This document shows positions 7,903-16,942 of a stretch of 64,000 bases of DNA, in pieces. The stretch is from assembly GCF_014652235.1 (NCBI RefSeq), contig NZ_BMYK01000010.1, forward strand, positions 62,001-126,000, in the 5' to 3' direction. Numbering within the stretch: the first letter of the stretch is position 1; every line of letters begins with the position of its first letter. Origin of the DNA: Pseudorhodoferax aquiterrae. GTDB lineage: Bacteria > Pseudomonadota > Gammaproteobacteria > Burkholderiales > Burkholderiaceae_C. Below the pieces are notes generated by a model that had not been told where the DNA came from, did no database searches, and saw only the letters and a list, made by a program, of their open reading frames with translations. The translations under genes were made by a program, and so were the position numbers.

Positions 7903-9441
7903 CTACCAGGCCACGGCATGCGCCTGCCGGCGCAGGTCGGCCACCGCTTCCAGGCCGCCATGCGCGTGGGCACGCACCGCCTTGACCGAGCCGAAGTGCA
8001 GCTGCTGGCCAGCATCCTCGTGCACGGTGAGGCCATGCGCCCGCAGGGCGGGCGCCACGGCTGCGTCCATGCCGGCTTCCAGCAGCACCTCGCCGGCATC
8101 GTTGAAGCTCCAGCGCGGGCGCCCGGCGAGCTCGCCGAGCGTGGCCTCGCTCTCCAGCGCCCCGCTGGCCAGCTGCAGGCCACCGGTGGTCTGGCCGATG
8201 CCGCCCGGCGAGATGGCGGCCAATTCGGCCCGGTTGCCCTGCACCACGATCCAGGGCGACAGCGTGTGCGCCGGACGGGCGCGCGGCTGCACGCTGTTGG
8301 GCAGGCCCGGCTCGGCGCGGAACTCGGCCATGCGGTTGTTCAGCAGCACGCCGGTGCCGGGGTCCACAGCGCCGCTGCCCAGCGGCTGGAACACGCTTTG
8401 CAGCAGGGCGACGGCGTTGCCGTCCACGTCCATGGCGACGAAGCCGGTGGCATCGGCGGGCGTCAGGCGGGTGGCGGTGGCATCCAGCGGGCCGTTGCCG
8501 ATGTGGCGCTCGCCCAGCTCGAAGTCGGCCGGCATCAGGCGCCGTCGCGCAGGGTCGCCCAGACGGGCGCGGTAGCGCTGCAGCACGGCCACGGCGCGGA
8601 GCACGTCGTGGGCCGGGTCGTTCTGCGCCGCGCCGGCGGCGGCCCGCAGGTTGAGCTGGCGCAGCATCAGCACGCCGGCCGAGTTGGGCGGCGCCACATG
8701 CACCTGGCGGCCGGCATAGTGCGTGCTCCAGCTTTCCCACCAGTCGGCCTGGGCCTGGGCCAGGTCGTCCTGGCCCAGCCAGCCGCCATGCTCGGCACAG
8801 AAGGCGGCCAGGCTGCGCGCCACCCAGCCGCTGTAGAAGCCCGCCTCGCCCTGGCGTGCGATGGCCTGCAGCACCTCGGCCAGCTGCGGCTGGCGCAGGG
8901 GCTGGCCCGCGGCGAGTGGCTGGCCGTTGCGGTGGAAGGCGTCGGTGAAGCCCGGTTGCGCCGCGACCTGCGGATCGGCCTGCATCAGGTTGCGCGCGAG
9001 CTCTTCGGAGGTGCCGATGCCCGCCGAGGCCGCGGCGATGGCAGGCGCCAGCAGTTGCGCCCAGGGCAGCCGGCCGAAGCGTTCGTGCGCGCGGGCCCAC
9101 AGGCGCACCAGTGTGGGCGTGACCGCCGCACGCACGCCATGCCGCGGCAGCCCGGTGCCGGCCAGTTCATCGACCGGTGTGGCGGCCGGCGCCCGGCCCG
9201 TGCCGTTGAGCACCTGCACCTGGTGCGAGGCCGCGTCGTAGACCAGCAGCAGCCCGCAGCCGCCCAGCGATCCGGCATGCGGCAAGGTCACTGTCAACAT
9301 TGCCGACGCGGCCAGCATGGCGTCCACCAGCGAACCGCCTTGTTCGACCACGCGCTGGGCCGTCAGGGTGGCGAGGTGGTGGCCGCTGGCAAGCGCAGTG
9401 ACGCGACCGTATTGGCTCTTGGGACGGGGAGGCTTTGGCAT
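7903..9441 (-). CDS. Gamma-glutamyltransferase family protein
   Basis: A 512-residue member of the gamma-glutamyltranspeptidase (Ntn-hydrolase) family, which normally cleaves itself and then hydrolyses or transfers gamma-glutamyl groups. The fold is recognisable from SLVDAMLAASAMLTVTLPHAGSLGGCG, the VDGNAVALLQS strand, the GTGVLLNNRM loop and the AISPGGIGQTTGG substrate loop. No signal peptide is visible. Aligned on the VDGNAVA strand, the usual nucleophile threonine falls on Ala331, with Thr332 next to it, so activity and self-processing are uncertain. It ends just before three tandem terminators. It is divergent from the lipoprotein gene. Confidence 0.82.
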   Translation of the reverse strand: MPKPPRPKSQYGRVTALASGHHLATLTAQRVVEQGGSLVDAMLAASAMLTVTLPHAGSLGGCGLLLVYDAASHQVQVLNGTGRAPAATPVDELAGTGLPRHGVRAAVTPTLVRLWARAHERFGRLPWAQLLAPAIAAASAGIGTSEELARNLMQADPQVAAQPGFTDAFHRNGQPLAAGQPLRQPQLAEVLQAIARQGEAGFYSGWVARSLAAFCAEHGGWLGQDDLAQAQADWWESWSTHYAGRQVHVAPPNSAGVLMLRQLNLRAAAGAAQNDPAHDVLRAVAVLQRYRARLGDPARRRLMPADFELGERHIGNGPLDATATRLTPADATGFVAMDVDGNAVALLQSVFQPLGSGAVDPGTGVLLNNRMAEFRAEPGLPNSVQPRARPAHTLSPWIVVQGNRAELAAISPGGIGQTTGGLQLASGALESEATLGELAGRPRWSFNDAGEVLLEAGMDAAVAPALRAHGLTVHEDAGQQLHFGSVKAVRAHAHGGLEAVADLRRQAHAVAW

Positions 9442-9565
9442 GTCAGCTGTTGGACGCTGGCGGGGCGTCTTGGTTCACGGCCGTTGCACGGAACACGGAG
9501 GGCGTGCCGTAGCGCCAGCAACCTGCGTGCCAGGGTGCGGCGGGCCTGCCCGTAAACTGCCCGAT

Positions 9566-10636
9566 GTGTGGAATCGTGCATTGCTCAAGCGTGTTGGCGC
9601 CGCGCTGGCGCTGTCGGCCCTGGCGGGCTGTGCCGACATGTCCTACTACCTGCAGTCGGCACGCGGGCATCTGGCGCTGATGCAGGCGGCCCGGCCGATC
9701 CAGGATTGGCTGGCCGATCCCACGACGCCGCCCGAGCTGCGCCAGCGGCTGGAGCTGGCGCAGCGCATGCGCCGGTTTGCGGTGGAGCGTCTGCATCTGC
9801 CCGACAACGCGAGTTACCACCGTTACGCTGACCTGCAGCGGCCCGCGGCCGTATGGAATGCCGTGGCGGCGCCACCGTACTCGCTGACGCTGAAGACCTG
9901 GTGCTTCCCGTTCACCGGCTGCATCGGCTACCGCGGCTACTTCGACGAGGCGCAGGCGCGGGCGCTGGCGGAGCAGCTGCGGGCCGAGGGCCTGGAAACG
10001 AGTGTGTACGGCGTGCCGGCCTATTCCACCCTGGGCTGGATGAACTGGCTGGGCGGTGACCCCTTGCTCAACACCTTCATCCGCTCCAACGAAGGCGAGT
10101 TGGCGCGCCTGCTGTTCCACGAACTGGCGCACCAGGTCGTCTACGTGAAGGACGACACCACCTTCAACGAGTCCTACGCCACGGCGGTCGAACGGCTCGG
10201 GGGCGCCGAGTGGCTGGCCAGCGAAGCCGGCGAGGATGCGCGCGAGGCCTACCTGCGCTTCGACGGGCGGCGCCGCGAATTGCGTGCACTGATGCTGCAG
10301 ACGCGCCAGGCGCTGGCCGCGGTGTACGCCGACGACGCCAATCCGCAGCCCATGGAGCAACGCAAGGCCCGCGCGATGGCGGATTTCCACGCAGCCTATG
10401 CGCGGCTCAAGCGCGAGCACTGGGCGGGCTTTGCCGGCTACGACGCCTACATCGCGCGCGCCAACAACGCCGTGTTCGGCGTGCAGGCGGCGTACGACGG
10501 GCAGGTGGCGGCCTTCGAGGCCTTGTTCGCGCGCGAAGGCCGCGACTGGGCGCGTTTCCATGCCGCCGTCGCGGCACTGGCGGCACGACCCAAGGCCGAC
10601 CGCGAAGCGGCCCTGGCTGCGCTGGCGGGGCGCTGA
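9566..10636 (+). CDS. Putative zinc-dependent aminopeptidase lipoprotein (DUF2265/PF10023-like)
   Basis: A 356-residue exported protein. The lipobox LSALAGC follows a hydrophobic segment near residue 20, so it is probably a lipoprotein. The zinc site HELAHQ lies near residue 185, with a downstream NESYAT glutamate as likely third ligand. The CADMSYYLQSARGHL start after the lipobox is typical of the predicted aminopeptidase family PF10023. The start is GTG 9566; ATG 9564 opens another frame without family features. The substrate is unknown. It is convergent with the acyl-CoA-binding gene four bases away. Confidence 0.8.
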   Translation: MWNRALLKRVGAALALSALAGCADMSYYLQSARGHLALMQAARPIQDWLADPTTPPELRQRLELAQRMRRFAVERLHLPDNASYHRYADLQRPAAVWNAVAAPPYSLTLKTWCFPFTGCIGYRGYFDEAQARALAEQLRAEGLETSVYGVPAYSTLGWMNWLGGDPLLNTFIRSNEGELARLLFHELAHQVVYVKDDTTFNESYATAVERLGGAEWLASEAGEDAREAYLRFDGRRRELRALMLQTRQALAAVYADDANPQPMEQRKARAMADFHAAYARLKREHWAGFAGYDAYIARANNAVFGVQAAYDGQVAAFEALFAREGRDWARFHAAVAALAARPKADREAALAALAGR

Positions 10637-10640
10637 AGCT

Positions 10641-10898
10641 TCAGTCGTCGAGCGCGGCGATGGCGTCGATGTACTGCTGCATCGCGTCTTCGGCCGACAT
10701 GCCTTGCAGCTTGTTCCAGGCGTCCCACTTGGCGCGGCCGACCATGTCGGAGAAGCCGGGCTTGGGCACCTTGTTGTCGCCCGCGCTGGCCTGCTTGTAC
10801 AGGCCGTACAGGCGCAGCAGCGTGGCGTTGTCGGGGCGCTGGCTGCGCTGCTGGGAAGCGACGACGGCGGCCTGGAAGGCGGTCTGCAGTTCGGACAT
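10641..10898 (-). CDS. Acyl-CoA-binding protein
   Basis: An 85-residue protein matching the four-helix acyl-CoA-binding fold in length and motifs: LYGLYKQASAGDN in the middle and KWDAWNKLQGMSAEDAMQQYI towards the end, with the conserved Tyr/Lys/Trp positions. It would bind long-chain acyl-CoA esters in the cytosol, as pool former or carrier. A GAGGAG ribosome binding site lies eight bases before the ATG. Bacterial members are less common than eukaryotic ones but occur in betaproteobacteria. It sits 57 bases downstream of a hemerythrin gene on the same strand. Confidence 0.9.
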   Translation of the reverse strand: MSELQTAFQAAVVASQQRSQRPDNATLLRLYGLYKQASAGDNKVPKPGFSDMVGRAKWDAWNKLQGMSAEDAMQQYIDAIAALDD

Positions 10899-10955
10899 GG
10901 CGGGCTCCTCTTCTTGGATATCAGCGGGCACACGGCGCTTGCGCCCCGGACGGCA

Positions 10956-11402
10956 TCAGGCCTGCACGCGCTGTGTGGTGAATTCTGCCTCGTACTCCTT
11001 CGCCAGGGCCGTCTTCTGCGCCGCGCTCAGCACCTTGCCGGCCAGCTGAAAGAACTTCTGCTCCTCTTCGTCCAGGTGGTGGTGCAGCTTGTGGTGCAGC
11101 GCACGCGCCTTGGCCAGCCAGGCCGGCGAGGACATGTCCAGGTCCATCAGCTCCTCGACCATCTCGTCCATCTCGTGGTGCTCCGCGATGCCGTGGCGCG
11201 AGGTGTCGACGGCGGCATCGTGCTCCATCAGCGGGGCGTAGAAGCAGCGCTCCTCCGCGGTCTCGTGCGCGGCGAGCTCGCGGCGCAGGTCGCGGAACAG
11301 CCGCTGGCGCTCGGGACTGTCGCCGCTGGTGGCGACCAACTGGTCTGCCAGCGCGCGTTGCAGCTGGTGGCTGATGCGCAGGGCTTCGAAGATGTTCAGC
11401 AT
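10956..11402 (-). CDS. Hemerythrin HHE domain-containing protein
   Basis: A 148-residue all-helical protein with iron-ligand candidates spread as in HHE hemerythrins: His in ISHQ, HETAEERCFYAPL, the EHHEMDE stretch and HHKLHHHLDEEEQKFF. Such domains bind a di-iron centre and sense or handle oxygen, nitric oxide or iron; the specific role is unknown. The start is ATG 11402 after a CAGGAGCCC ribosome binding site. The neighbours (acyl-CoA-binding protein, TPR protein) give no functional clue. Confidence 0.82.
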   Translation of the reverse strand: MLNIFEALRISHQLQRALADQLVATSGDSPERQRLFRDLRRELAAHETAEERCFYAPLMEHDAAVDTSRHGIAEHHEMDEMVEELMDLDMSSPAWLAKARALHHKLHHHLDEEEQKFFQLAGKVLSAAQKTALAKEYEAEFTTQRVQA

Positions 11403-11502
11403 GGCAAGGGCTCCTGTGGGTGCCCCGCATGCTCGCTGCAGCATGCCATGGCCGCCAGCGCCCCGAACCGGGTCGCGCTGTAGGACAGCTGCGCGTGCGC
11501 TG

Positions 11503-12276
11503 TCAGTCCGCCAGCGCGGCCTGCGCGACGTCCACGTCCAGCCGCTCGGTGGCGTCCTGCGGCTCCGCTGCCGCGGCGCGTTCGTAGAGGCGGTTGGCCT
11601 CTTCCATGCGGCCGTCGCCTTCCAGCATCAGCAGCGCGTGGGCGTACTCCACCATGCCGATGACCGACCCCGGATGCAGTTCCAGGCCCCGGCGGAACAT
11701 GCGCAGGCCCACCTCCTTCTTGGCGCCGTAGGTCATCGAGCCGATCAGCGCGCCGACCTTGTCGATGACCTCGGCATGGAAGGTGCCCAGTGCGAGATGG
11801 GCATCGGCGTGCCGCGGCGACAGCGCGATGACCTTCTCCAGCGACTCCTTGACCTTGTTGCCCAGGCCCTGGGCCAGCGCCTTGGCGATGCTGATGCCCT
11901 GGCTGTAGCGGCCCAGCGCATAGGCCTGCCAGTACCAGGCGTTGGGGTCGTCGGGCCGGGCCTGCGCCTGCTGCTCGGCCCGTGTGGCGACCAGGCGGAA
12001 CAGGTCCAGGCGTTGTTTCTCGCTGGGCTCCAGGTAGTTGGCGTAGATGGCGGTGGCCTTGTTGGCCACGGTCACGCCGGCACCGCCGGCCGCCAGGCCC
12101 GCCGCGCAGGCCTGCTCGAAATCGCCGTTGTGGAACAGCACCCAGGCCTGCAGCACGGCCGGATCGGCGGGCGGCGGCTCGGCATCGCCGGCATGCAGCC
12201 TGGCCCAACGCTGGAGCACGCCGGCTGCATCGAGATGGAATGCGCCCGCATGGGGGAATGCGCTCCAGTCGCCCAT
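11503..12276 (-). CDS. TPR-like helical repeat protein of unknown function
   Basis: A 257-residue soluble, alanine-rich protein. Residues about 100-240 show TPR-type helix pairs, for example NAWYWQAYALGRYSQG, KVIALSPRHADAHLALGTFH and GLELHPGSVIGMVEYAHALLML, ending in a short EEANRLYERAAAAEP repeat. No signal peptide or catalytic motif is seen. The start ATG has an AGGAG ribosome binding site. I do not recognise a characterised homologue; a scaffold or adaptor role is the usual inference for TPR proteins. Confidence 0.75.
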   Translation of the reverse strand: MGDWSAFPHAGAFHLDAAGVLQRWARLHAGDAEPPPADPAVLQAWVLFHNGDFEQACAAGLAAGGAGVTVANKATAIYANYLEPSEKQRLDLFRLVATRAEQQAQARPDDPNAWYWQAYALGRYSQGISIAKALAQGLGNKVKESLEKVIALSPRHADAHLALGTFHAEVIDKVGALIGSMTYGAKKEVGLRMFRRGLELHPGSVIGMVEYAHALLMLEGDGRMEEANRLYERAAAAEPQDATERLDVDVAQAALAD

Positions 12277-12313
12277 CGTGGTCTCCTATTTGTGGCGGGT
12301 GGCGGATCCGAGT

Positions 12314-12991
12314 CTAGGTGGTTTGCGTGACAGGCGCTGCACCGGCATAGGCGGCCACCAGCGCGAGCAGGTGTTCACGTTGCGCAAGCACCAGGTAGGG
12401 CGCCAGCAGCATCAGCACATGGTGGGCGCCGCGCAGCAGCGCGGCCTGTGCCGCGGCCGGTTCCAGCGCGTCGCGCGGCGCGCGGGCGTATTCGTAGCTG
12501 AGCCACCAACTCAGCACCACCACCATGCTGGTGGCGGTGGGCTCGGCCGTGCGCGGGTCGATCTGCAGCGCGCCGTGGGCCGACAGGCTGGCCAGCATGT
12601 CGCGCACCGCCCGCGTCTTGGCCTGCAGCACCTGCTGCACCTGCTGCTCGAGCCGGCGGTGGTTGCTGAGCAGGTCGTTGAGGTCGCGGTAGAGGAAGCG
12701 GTATTCCCAGATGCGCTCGAACAGGCTGTGCAGGAAGAACCAGGCGTCTTCCACGTCGCGCACCTCGGCACCGGCGTCCAGCAATTCGTGCATGTGCTGG
12801 GCGTAGCGGTCGAACAGCGCACCCAGCAGTTCGTCCTTGGCCGGGTAGTGGTAGTAGAGGTTCCCGGGGCTGATGCCCAGTTCGGCGGCGATCAGCGTGG
12901 TGGAGACATTGGGCGCGCCGAAACGGTTGAACAACGCCAGTGTGACTTCCAGGATGCGTTCGGCCGTGCGGCGCGGGGCTTTCTTCGGCAT
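12314..12991 (-). CDS. TetR family transcriptional regulator
   Basis: A 225-residue regulator. The N-terminal DNA-binding domain (residues 5-55) carries the classical TetR helix-turn-helix: AERILEVTLALFNRFG, then NVSTTLIAAELGISPGNLYYHYPAKDELLGALF. The C-terminal ligand or dimer domain has no assignable specificity. It lies in a minus-strand group with the Cys-rich protein and phasin, so it may act in storage-polymer or fatty-acid metabolism; this is inference from position only. Confidence 0.88.
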   Translation of the reverse strand: MPKKAPRRTAERILEVTLALFNRFGAPNVSTTLIAAELGISPGNLYYHYPAKDELLGALFDRYAQHMHELLDAGAEVRDVEDAWFFLHSLFERIWEYRFLYRDLNDLLSNHRRLEQQVQQVLQAKTRAVRDMLASLSAHGALQIDPRTAEPTATSMVVVLSWWLSYEYARAPRDALEPAAAQAALLRGAHHVLMLLAPYLVLAQREHLLALVAAYAGAAPVTQTT

Positions 12992-13038
12992 CGGTCCTCC
13001 CTGGGAGGCAGCATGCCGCAGCAGATGCTCGCCGGCCG

Positions 13039-13458
13039 CTAGGTATTTCCCGGTGGCGGGGCCGCCAGGTCGACCAGGGCCGGCACGACGCGGCGGATGC
13101 GTTCTTCCTCGAAGTAACCGCCATGCTCGGCGTAGCGCAGGAAGACGGTGGCGCAGACCCGGCAGCGCCAGACGCCGCAGCGGTTGTAAGGAAACCAGGC
13201 CGGAGCGATGGGCGCATCGGCCGACCAGTAGCGCGTGTGCTGCGGGTGGTATTCCTCCAGCGTGGCGTCGAGCGGGTTGCCGGCCTGTGGGTCGTAGAGC
13301 GTGCCCAGGGGTTCCAGGCGCTGGCGGTCCAGCGAGACCGGGACGGTTTCCCAGCCGGTGCTGGGCAGCGTGGCGCAGGAGGCGCAGGGCGTGGTAGCCG
13401 CCTGGGCGGCGAGATCCCGCAGTGCGCGGGCGTCCCAGATCCGGTCTTCTTCGGCCAT
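13039..13458 (-). CDS. Conserved hypothetical protein with two cysteine clusters
   Basis: A 139-residue protein I cannot assign to a characterised family. It has a CASC pair near residue 25 and a second group, CGVWRCRVC, near residue 94, which together could bind a metal in zinc-ribbon style. Between them are aromatic-rich stretches (EEYHPQHTRYWSAD, APAWFPYNRC). It follows the phasin by five bases on the same strand and is 47 bases ahead of the TetR gene, so an operon phasin-this gene-TetR is likely. Confidence 0.75.
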   Translation of the reverse strand: MAEEDRIWDARALRDLAAQAATTPCASCATLPSTGWETVPVSLDRQRLEPLGTLYDPQAGNPLDATLEEYHPQHTRYWSADAPIAPAWFPYNRCGVWRCRVCATVFLRYAEHGGYFEEERIRRVVPALVDLAAPPPGNT

Positions 13459-13463
13459 GGCGC

Positions 13464-13985
13464 TCAGTCCTGGCGTGGAGCCGGGCGCTTGCGGGCGGCC
13501 CGCTTGGCTGGTGCGGCCGGCGGCGGCGTGGCCGCGGCGTGGCGCGGCCGGGCGGCGGTCTTGCGCGCCGCTGCCGGGCGCTTCGCCGCGCGTTCCAGTG
13601 CCTCGACGCGCGCCGCCAACTGCTCCAGCTCCTCGATCCGCGGCACGCCAAGCTTGCGCAGCGCCTTGGCCACGCGCTCCTCGAAGATGCCTTCCAGCTT
13701 GTCCCATTGGCCGGCGGCGCGCGCGCCGAACTCGCTGGCCAGGCTGCCGAAGCGGGCACCAGCTTCGTGCAGCCCGTCCCGGGCAGCCGCCTGGGTTTTG
13801 TTCTGCATGTCCGCGCCTTCCCTGACCAGCCCTTCGAACACTTTGCTTCCCTCGGCCTGGGCCTTGGCGAAGGCGCCCAGGCCCGCCAGCCAGATCTGCT
13901 GGGCCGAGGCGCGGACCGATTCGGCGAACTGGGCGGCCGAGGCGTCGTCGCCGAAGGGGTTGAAGGGGTTGGGTTTTTTGGCCAT
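13464..13985 (-). CDS. Phasin family / polyhydroxyalkanoate granule-associated protein
   Basis: A 173-residue protein. The N-terminal half is a phasin-like amphipathic helix region (QQIWLAGLGAFAKAQAEGSKVFEGLVREG); the C-terminal quarter is a Lys/Ala/Pro-rich tail resembling the histone-like tails of PhaF/PhaI proteins (PF05597). It should coat PHA granules, and the basic tail could contact DNA. It starts 97 bases from the divergent rfbB gene. Confidence 0.88.
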   Translation of the reverse strand: MAKKPNPFNPFGDDASAAQFAESVRASAQQIWLAGLGAFAKAQAEGSKVFEGLVREGADMQNKTQAAARDGLHEAGARFGSLASEFGARAAGQWDKLEGIFEERVAKALRKLGVPRIEELEQLAARVEALERAAKRPAAARKTAARPRHAAATPPPAAPAKRAARKRPAPRQD

Positions 13986-14082
13986 GGCGGATCCTCGAAG
14001 GAGTGGATGCCGGTAACTGTAAGCGCCATTGGCGTTACAACTGCCCTGCGATAATCGCCGGTTCGTTTTGCGGATACTCCCC

Positions 14083-15153
14083 ATGATTCTTGTCACCGGC
14101 GGCGCCGGCTTCATCGGCACCAACTTCGTGCTGGATTGGGTTGCCAAGATTGGCGAACCCGTACTGAACCTGGACAAGCTCACGTATGCGGGCAACCTGG
14201 AAAATCTGGCCAGTTTGGCTGACGACGCCAGGCATCGGTTCGTACAGGGCGACATCGGGGACTCGGCGTTGGTCGGCCGCCTGCTGGCCGAGAACGCTGT
14301 CCGTGCCGTCGTGAACTTCGCTGCCGAGTCGCACGTGGACCGTTCCATCCACGGCCCGGCCGCCTTCATCGAGACCAATGTGGTCGGCACCTTCGGCCTG
14401 CTGGAGGCTGTCCGCGCCTACTGGGGGGCCTTGCCGGCCGAGCGCAAGGCGGCGTTCCGCTTCCTGCATGTCTCGACCGACGAGGTCTACGGCTCGCTGG
14501 ATCCGCAGGCGCCAGCCTTTACTGAGCAGCACCGCTACGAGCCCAACAGCCCGTATTCGGCCAGCAAGGCCGCCAGCGACCACCTGGTGCGCGCCTACCA
14601 CCACACCTACGGCTTGCCGGTGCTGACGACCAACTGCAGCAACAACTACGGCCCGTTCCATTTCCCCGAAAAGCTGATCCCGCTGATGATCGTCAACGCC
14701 CTGGCCGGCAAGCCGCTGCCGGTGTATGGCGATGGACAGCAGATCCGCGACTGGCTCTACGTCGGCGACCACTGCAGCGCCATCCGGCGCGTGCTGGAGG
14801 CTGGCGGCGTTGGCGAGGTCTACAACGTGGGGGGCTGGAACGAAAAGCCCAACCTGGAGATCGTGCGCACGGTCTGCGCGCTGCTGGACGAGAAGCGGCC
14901 GCGGGCCGACGGCAAGTCCTATACCGAGCAGATCGCCTACGTGACAGACCGCCCCGGCCACGACCGACGCTACGCCATCGACGCGCGCAAGATCGAGCGC
15001 GAGCTCGGCTGGAAGCCCGCCGAGACCTTTGACACGGGCATCCGCAAGACGGTGGAGTGGTACCTCGCGAACGCCGATTGGGTCGCGCGCGTGCAGAGCG
15101 GCGCTTACCGCGAGTGGTTGTCGAAGAACTACAGCGAGCGCCCTGCAGCATGA
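14083..15153 (+). CDS. rfbB: dTDP-glucose 4,6-dehydratase
   Basis: A 356-residue extended SDR enzyme converting dTDP-glucose to dTDP-4-keto-6-deoxyglucose with bound NAD. Visible are the Rossmann motif [12 protein letters not shown] at the N-terminus, STDEVYG with the catalytic Asp-Glu pair, and YSASKAASD with the Tyr and Lys. It feeds both rhamnose and the 3-amino sugar made by genes downstream. ATG 14083 starts exactly at the nucleotide-binding strand. First gene of rfbBDAC, coupled to rfbD by an ATGA overlap. Confidence 0.96.
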   Translation: MILVTGGAGFIGTNFVLDWVAKIGEPVLNLDKLTYAGNLENLASLADDARHRFVQGDIGDSALVGRLLAENAVRAVVNFAAESHVDRSIHGPAAFIETNVVGTFGLLEAVRAYWGALPAERKAAFRFLHVSTDEVYGSLDPQAPAFTEQHRYEPNSPYSASKAASDHLVRAYHHTYGLPVLTTNCSNNYGPFHFPEKLIPLMIVNALAGKPLPVYGDGQQIRDWLYVGDHCSAIRRVLEAGGVGEVYNVGGWNEKPNLEIVRTVCALLDEKRPRADGKSYTEQIAYVTDRPGHDRRYAIDARKIERELGWKPAETFDTGIRKTVEWYLANADWVARVQSGAYREWLSKNYSERPAA

Positions 15154-16058
15154 AAATCCTACTGTTGGGCAAGGGTGGCCAGGTCGGCTGGGAGCTGCAG
15201 CGCAGCTTGGCGCCGTTGGGCGAGTTGGTGGCGCTGGACTTCGACAGTACCGAGCTGTGCGGCGACTTGAGCAAGCCCGAGGAACTGGCGGAGACCGTGC
15301 GCCGTGTGGCGCCGACTGTCATTGTGAATGCCGCCGCCCACACGGCGGTGGACAAGGCCGAGAGCGAGCCCGAACTTGCGCGCGCGTTGAACGCGGTGGG
15401 CGTCGGCGTGCTCGCGCGCGAGGCGCAGAAGCTGGGCGCCTGGATGGTTCATTACTCGACCGACTACGTGTTCGACGGCAGTGGGCATCAGCCTTGGACG
15501 GAAAGTAGCCAGACCGGCCCACCGTCGGTCTATGGCCGCACCAAGCTGGAAGGCGAGCAATTGCTCCAGCAGCATTGCCGTCGCCACCTCATCTTTCGCA
15601 CTAGCTGGGTCTACGCCGCGCGAGGCCAGAACTTCGCCAAGACCATGCTGCGGCTGTCTGCCGAACGCGAGCGCTTGACGGTGGTGGACGACCAGTTCGG
15701 TGCGCCCACCGGCGCGGAGCTTCTCGCCGATGTGACGGCTTTGGCATTGCGTCGAACGCAGGCGGCGGACGGCGATGCGTTGGCCGGTCTGTACCACGTC
15801 GTGGCTGGCGGTGAAACCTCCTGGCATGGCTATGCACGCTTCGTGATCGACTTTGCCCAGCAGCGCGGGATCACGCTCAAGGCAGTCGGCGATGCGATTC
15901 AGGCCGTCCCATCCAGTGCGTTCAAAGTGATCGCGCCGCGCCCTCGCAATAGCCGGTTGGACACGAGAAAGCTGCGCGGTGCCTTTGGCCTGGTGCTGCC
16001 GCACTGGCAAATTGGCGTCGCACGTATGCTCACCGAAACCCTGGAACGCTCTGCATGA
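15150..16058 (+). CDS. rfbD: dTDP-4-dehydrorhamnose reductase
   Basis: A 302-residue SDR enzyme that makes dTDP-L-rhamnose from the 4-keto epimer. The N-terminal [12 protein letters not shown] is the NAD(P)H-binding loop; the STDYVFDG motif and the YGRTKLEGE catalytic Tyr/Lys are typical of RmlD. ATGA overlaps at both ends couple it to rfbB and rfbA. Length is normal for the family. Confidence 0.95.
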   Translation: MKILLLGKGGQVGWELQRSLAPLGELVALDFDSTELCGDLSKPEELAETVRRVAPTVIVNAAAHTAVDKAESEPELARALNAVGVGVLAREAQKLGAWMVHYSTDYVFDGSGHQPWTESSQTGPPSVYGRTKLEGEQLLQQHCRRHLIFRTSWVYAARGQNFAKTMLRLSAERERLTVVDDQFGAPTGAELLADVTALALRRTQAADGDALAGLYHVVAGGETSWHGYARFVIDFAQQRGITLKAVGDAIQAVPSSAFKVIAPRPRNSRLDTRKLRGAFGLVLPHWQIGVARMLTETLERSA

Positions 16059-16942
16059 CGATTCAACGCAAAGGCATCATCTTAGCGGGTGGGTCCGGCA
16101 CCCGGCTGCATCCCGCCACGCTGGCCATCAGCAAGCAACTGCTGCCGGTGTATGACAAGCCCATGATCTATTACCCGCTCAGCACGCTGATGCTGGCGGG
16201 CATCCGCGACATTCTGGTGATCAGTACGCCGCAGGACACGCCGCGCTTCCAGCAGTTGCTGGGTGATGGGAGTCAGTGGGGGTTAAATCTGCAATACGCG
16301 GTCCAATCTAGTCCCGATGGATTGGCTCAGGCGTTCTTGATCGGCGAGTCATTCCTGAATGGTTCTCCGAGCACGCTGGTACTGGGTGACAACATCTTTC
16401 ATGGGCACGACTTTCAGGATCTATTGGAAAGCGCAAGCCGGCGGACAGAAGGGGCTAGCGTCTTTGCTTACCACGTACATGATCCCGAGCGCTACGGAGT
16501 GGCTGAGTTCAACACCGAAGGCAAGGTGTTGTCGCTGGAAGAAAAGCCGCAGGAGCCCAAGTCGAACTATGCAGTGACAGGCCTGTATTTTTACGACGGC
16601 CGCGTGTCAGAACTTGCAAGGCAACTCAAACCTTCCGCGCGCGGCGAACTCGAAATCACCGATCTGAACCGGTTTTACCTCGACGACGGCAAGCTCCACG
16701 TCGAGATCATGGGGCGAGGCTACGCATGGCTTGACACTGGCACGCATGAAAGCCTGCTGGAAGCGGGCCAGTTCATCGCGACCATTGAGCATCGGCAGGG
16801 CTTGAAGGTGGCATGTCCTGAAGAGATCGCTTTTCGCCAAGGGTGGGTCGATGCCGGCCAACTGGAGCGGCTCGCCGCCCCACTGCTCAAGGCCGGCTAC
16901 GGCCAGTATTTGCTGCGTCTCTTGAAGGAAAAGGTGTTCTGA
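16055..16942 (+). CDS. rfbA: Glucose-1-phosphate thymidylyltransferase
   Basis: A 295-residue nucleotidyltransferase forming dTDP-glucose from dTTP and glucose-1-phosphate. The signature [20 protein letters not shown], the [15 protein letters not shown] block and [13 protein letters not shown] with its metal-binding Asp are present, as is the C-terminal GYGQYL. It overlaps rfbD and rfbC by four and one bases. Third-position GC begins to drop within this gene. Confidence 0.96.
   Translation: MTIQRKGIILAGGSGTRLHPATLAISKQLLPVYDKPMIYYPLSTLMLAGIRDILVISTPQDTPRFQQLLGDGSQWGLNLQYAVQSSPDGLAQAFLIGESFLNGSPSTLVLGDNIFHGHDFQDLLESASRRTEGASVFAYHVHDPERYGVAEFNTEGKVLSLEEKPQEPKSNYAVTGLYFYDGRVSELARQLKPSARGELEITDLNRFYLDDGKLHVEIMGRGYAWLDTGTHESLLEAGQFIATIEHRQGLKVACPEEIAFRQGWVDAGQLERLAAPLLKAGYGQYLLRLLKEKVF

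Noticed and set aside
7823-8575. Plus-strand frame beginning with short Ala-rich peptide repeats
   Set aside because: The repeats are the tandem terminator units and the rest is antisense to the gamma-glutamyltransferase gene.
9564-9660. ATG frame starting MCGI, reminiscent of class II glutamine amidotransferases
   Set aside because: The resemblance ends after four residues and the frame does not continue as a domain. The GTG two bases later opens the lipoprotein gene with signal peptide and zinc motif.
14019-14038. Imperfect dyad upstream of rfbB (GTAA...TTAC)
   Set aside because: Short, with a bulge, no repeat elsewhere in the window and no T tract; insufficient to call an operator or terminator.
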